DNA from: Otis tarda
Taxonomy: Eukaryota > Chordata > Aves > Otidiformes > Otididae
Assembly (NCBI GenBank): GCA_026413225.1
Contig: CM048554.1
Span: 49,137,963 to 49,201,962, forward strand
DNA length: 64,000 bases
Reading direction: 5' to 3'
The notes under the pieces were generated by a model. That model had not been told where the DNA came from. It saw only the letters and a list, made by a program, of their open reading frames with translations, and searched no databases. The position numbers were made by a program, and so were the translations under genes. Below, piece by piece: positions 60,816 to 64,000 of the stretch; the stretch's first letter is position 1; each line of letters starts with the position of its first letter.

Positions 60816-61388
60816 ACACACACCCCTTCACTCCATAGTAATAAATGGTCATCTTAAAACTGCAGGACTGAGGTCATAGTCACTAATATTTCACATAGAC
60901 CTTGCTAATAAGGTTATTAAAACAATCCTGCTTGGACTCTGGAAAACAGAGAGATAGTTTTTCCAGGTTTTTTCCACTCAGGGAATCAAAAATGTTATTT
61001 TTCCATCCAAGGAAACTGTTTGCTTGAAATCAAGATACGTGACTCTCACTGTCCTTACAGCTCTGTAACCTTGGCTATCTGAGGGAATGAAACGGGAAGA
61101 AGCGCTTGCCCAATTTGGCCATTGCACAATTGAAAATGGAGTTAAGATGGCTCCACCTAACCAGAGTGCCAGCAGCACAGGATTTTTGAGATGTGCTGCT
61201 TCTATACCTCCCTCAGCCAATTTTCAATGCACTTAGGGTACCTCCTGGTATCAGGGCCAGAAACAAACCCCACGGAGGGCGATGGGGATCTGTCCTTCAA
61301 TATAAGTGGCAGGTGGATCAGGCCCACTTGGAAAATTTGGCTGGTGTTCTGAGTGGTTCTCAGTGTGCCAACGTCCTGCTAAGACATC
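60816..61388. other. Unannotated sequence
   Basis: No gene, exon or repeat is recognised. Frames are at most 82 codons. Confidence 0.45.
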
Positions 61389-61432
61389 CAAATTGGCATC
61401 TCATAAAAATCAAATTGGCATCTCATAAAAAT
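61389..61432. repeat. Perfect 22-bp tandem duplication
   Basis: The 22-base unit beginning CAAATTGGCATC and ending TCATAAAAAT occurs twice without a mismatch (61389-61410 and 61411-61432). Perfect identity points to a recent slippage or duplication event. Confidence 0.95.
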
Positions 61433-61478
61433 CCAGGCTAAAAATGACAGCCTTAGATTGGAAGTCTCTGACTTGGGC

Positions 61479-61562
61479 TTCATCCTGCAGAGGTGTTCAG
61501 TGCCCTCAGCTCCCACTGACTTCACCGTGAGCTGCGCAGGCTCAGCACTTCTCAGGATTGCT
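61479..61562. repeat. Old palindromic sauropsid repeat, both arms visible
   Basis: The left arm (ATCCTGCAGAGGTGTTCAGT, then CTCAGCTCCCACTGA) and the right arm read on the minus strand (ATCCTGAGAAGTGCTGAGCC, then CAGCTCACGGTGA) match over about 38 bases. This is an imperfect inverted repeat with almost no spacer. The order of words is that of a repeat very common in turtles and crocodilians (ATCCTGCAGAGGTGCTGAGC...CTCCCATTGACTTCAATGGG...). The shape suggests a small non-autonomous DNA element. Confidence 0.65.
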
Positions 61563-63654
61563 CGTGCTCTGCAGGATTGGACTTATTGTCCTTAATACTA
61601 TCTCATTCTGGTTATTCCCTATTGCCCAAGGATAATCCCATGGCATTATTCCCATTATGCCACTTGCCATTCCCATTATAGTCTTTAACAATGTTTTAAA
61701 CCTATCTTTCATTTTTAATTTCCTTAGCAAAATATCTATATTTTAGTAGTATGCATTTATGTAGTCTTCGAAAAATGTGCTTTTATTATACATATGGCAT
61801 TATCATGTAGCTTCACTACTTTATGAGTCTGGTAGATGAAAACAATTCTGGATACAAGGGGAATCCATATGTCTAAATATTTTTAGCATGAATGCTGTTA
61901 CCTGTTCACAGTCATAAAAGTATAATTAAACAGCACGTATTAAAACAGGGCACCACAGGGATCATTGCAGCTTACTTGTCTGTTTCATGCAAGGGGGGAA
62001 ATTTTTTTAATATCTTTAGGCTGGAGAGGAAGGAAGAAGCCATCCTAAACATTTTATGTCTTTAGCATGTGCAAGTTACAAAGCAAAGTACCGGGATCTT
62101 ACAGACCGTTGTGGTTTCAATTCATCTTTCTCTTGATTAATTGCTAAGCTGCCGTGTAATGGTAGCTTCAAGATAATTCATCAGCAAGACTTCTCCGGCA
62201 GCTCTGTGATGCTTTCTTGTGTCAGAGGCACCTGGTGCAGCAAGTGGCTCCACAAGTGAGAGCTGGGTCAGAAGAGCAAGAGCTGAATCCCCTCCTGCCT
62301 GCCCACCTCCTAAATTGCCATGTTGTCCCCTTCCCAAAGCACTGCCCCCATTCCTTAGGTGAGCAGGAGGTCTGAGTCCTCCCCTGAGCATTGCTTTAGG
62401 GCTTATAGTGATTTCCACCTGAGCCCAAGCCAGCAGCAATGCCTGACCTACATCATCTTCAAAAGTGTTCCCCTGAAATACAGCTGCTCCCGTACATCCC
62501 TGGCCCAATTCAGAACAGTTAGTTTCTGATTCATAGCAGACACATTTTGGAAAACGCAGATACCTGATCCACTGGGCTGCCCAGTCTAATGTGAGGCAGA
62601 TTAGAAGTAGGGCTCCAGCCTGTTCTCCAGTCTGTTTTCTGGCTTCTGGCTCCAGAAGGATTGCTGTGTGCGCACTGTCCACAGGCTCCTACATTTGACT
62701 TGAGGCTATGGAGGAACCTGGGGCCTGAGGGGGCTTCTGTGTGACCAGGTTGGTTTTTCAATAATGTTTTAGTCATTGGACAGTTTGACACACCGTGAAA
62801 GACAAATAATTTCAGATTGAATTATAATTGGCATTTGGAAGCACTTTTTTGGAAAAAAAAAAAGAAAAAAAGAATAAGGAATGTAGGAAATAACGCAAGA
62901 AAAGGTCAACTGGGTGAGCCAGTGCAGACTTTCACAGATGATTAGACTGGAGGGTCCACAGGCATCCTGCCCGATGTGTCCCTGCACACCACTGGCCCCA
63001 GGATGCTCCCTAGCAGTTTGTAACAAACTTTACACTTTATCATAAAGCAGCTGCAAACTTAATGAGCCCCAGGAAGCAAAAAGGCAATATCCAGTGCATT
63101 GTCAATAACTCAAATCCTTGTAATAGAAGGAAACTGTTAGGTGAAATCTCCTGCAAATCTAAGAAATTAATACAGATGAAGGCAATCCTCTCTTCTGCAC
63201 TAGCTCCTGACATTCTGCTCAACAGGGAAATTCCTTCCTTACCCCAAATCTGGTGATCACTTTAAACGTGAGCTTATGAGTGAGATACATGCAGATATTA
63301 GGGGCCCTAGCCTACCTCCTGCTCTGTCATGGTTCAGAGGTGAAAAAGAGATCAGTCTAGCAAGTCTAGCAATGCATAAATGAAAAGTAAAAATGACCCT
63401 TACTGACCTCCGCAGACTGCAAACAAAAGTCCTGAAGCATGTGATTAATAGAATAAAGCAATGGTGCAAATAAACAACCAAGTCTCTTTTCAAACTCAGC
63501 TGCTGACACCTAAACATGAGATACCAACTGATCCACATCACAAGCCTCATTTTCTGTCCCTAAGAATTCTGCGATACAATCGTTTTCATTAGCACACCCA
63601 GCTGTAGCCTAAAACAGTGAATTTCTCTGTTCCCATTACCAGAATATCACTTCT
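61563..63654. other. Unannotated noncoding stretch
   Basis: The 181-codon minus-strand frame at 62137-62682 lies in a GC-richer part and shows no recognisable domain. An A-rich run is at about 62854-62875. No transposon is recognised. Confidence 0.45.
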
Positions 63655-63714
63655 TGGATGGATGGATGGATGGATGGATGGATGGATGGATGGATGGATG
63701 GATGGATGGATGGA
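63655..63714. repeat. (TGGA)15 tetranucleotide microsatellite
   Basis: Fifteen uninterrupted TGGA units, 60 bases. It accounts for the Met-Asp-Gly-Trp repeat in the plus-strand frame at 63617-63799, which is not a gene. The perfect array suggests it is young and length-variable. Confidence 0.97.
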
Positions 63715-64000
63715 AATCTCTCTCTACATTTCCAGTCTGAATGTATTAATAATCGGCTTTTATCCACTTGATCTCATGCCAGTATTATTCTTTAACTAAT
63801 TCTTTTTATCTTTGAAATTTACCTCCTAAATGTCTTTATGAAAACTCACCATATCCCCTTTCCATCTTAGTTTTTCTAGATTAAGCAATTCAAGAGTGTT
63901 CAATGTTTCCTCATATAACAAAGCAAAGTTTTAGTACAGATTACCTTGAAAAATTTCAACTATTTAATGTCATCTTAAAATTAATTTTAGGTCCACAATG
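63715..64000. other. Unannotated window end
   Basis: A/T-rich sequence with no recognisable feature. Confidence 0.5.

Noticed and set aside
62137-62682. 181-codon minus-strand frame
   Set aside because: No domain or family recognised; length near chance in a GC-richer stretch.
63617-63799. Frame with a Met-Asp-Gly-Trp peptide repeat
   Set aside because: It is a translation of the (TGGA)15 microsatellite.
1-64000. tRNA genes, telomeric repeats, retroviral LTRs and CRISPR-like arrays
   Set aside because: I looked for tRNA B boxes, TTAGGG runs, primer-binding sites with paired LTRs and regularly spaced repeats, and found none convincing.

Overview
This window looks like nuclear DNA of a vertebrate, most likely a sauropsid and probably a bird. 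There is no convincing protein-coding gene, tRNA, rRNA, CRISPR array or bacterial-style operon. Stop codons are scattered through all six frames. The longest reading frames (189, 186, 178 and 161 codons) are about what chance gives in 64 kb, and none shows a domain I recognise. The sauropsid call rests on CR1 LINE remains and on fragments of old interspersed repeats that I know from turtle, crocodilian and bird DNA. The few, strongly decayed repeats favour a bird. The window is best read as intergenic DNA or the inside of a very large intron.

Layout: 0-1.5 kb has a TG/CA inverted pair, then a GC-rich block with (CTC)12 beside an A/T-rich old repeat. 1.5-15 kb is mostly featureless, with a CR1 tail near 8.7 kb and fragments of old repeats near 5.1 and 7.1 kb. 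15.3-17.7 kb has a small tandem duplication, an AT-rich degenerate tandem tract, an A/C-rich tract and a decayed CR1 LINE of about 950 bp. 19.7-20.1 kb is a CpG-rich island in otherwise CpG-poor DNA. 21.2-21.6 kb has short hairpins. 23.3-26.9 kb is the richest stretch: candidate conserved noncoding elements, plus a duplicated palindromic element at 23.8 and 25.2 kb carrying inverted GATA-type sites next to SOX-like sites. 40.1-40.5 kb is a second strong candidate enhancer, with repeated TGACAG motifs and TAATTA. 43.4-43.9, 46.6-47.5 and 52.1-53.2 kb are weaker candidates. A MIR remnant (29.5 kb), a CR1 tail (48.8 kb), a tRNA-derived SINE remnant (51.4 kb), several old palindromic repeats (53.6, 60.8, 61.5 kb) and a (TGGA)15 microsatellite (63.7 kb) complete the picture.

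If the window has a job, it is probably cis-regulation of a distant gene through the noncoding elements at 19.7, 23.3-26.9 and 40.1 kb. That is an inference from sequence character alone. No conservation, transcription or chromatin data were available, and repeat family names come from recognition, not from a database search.
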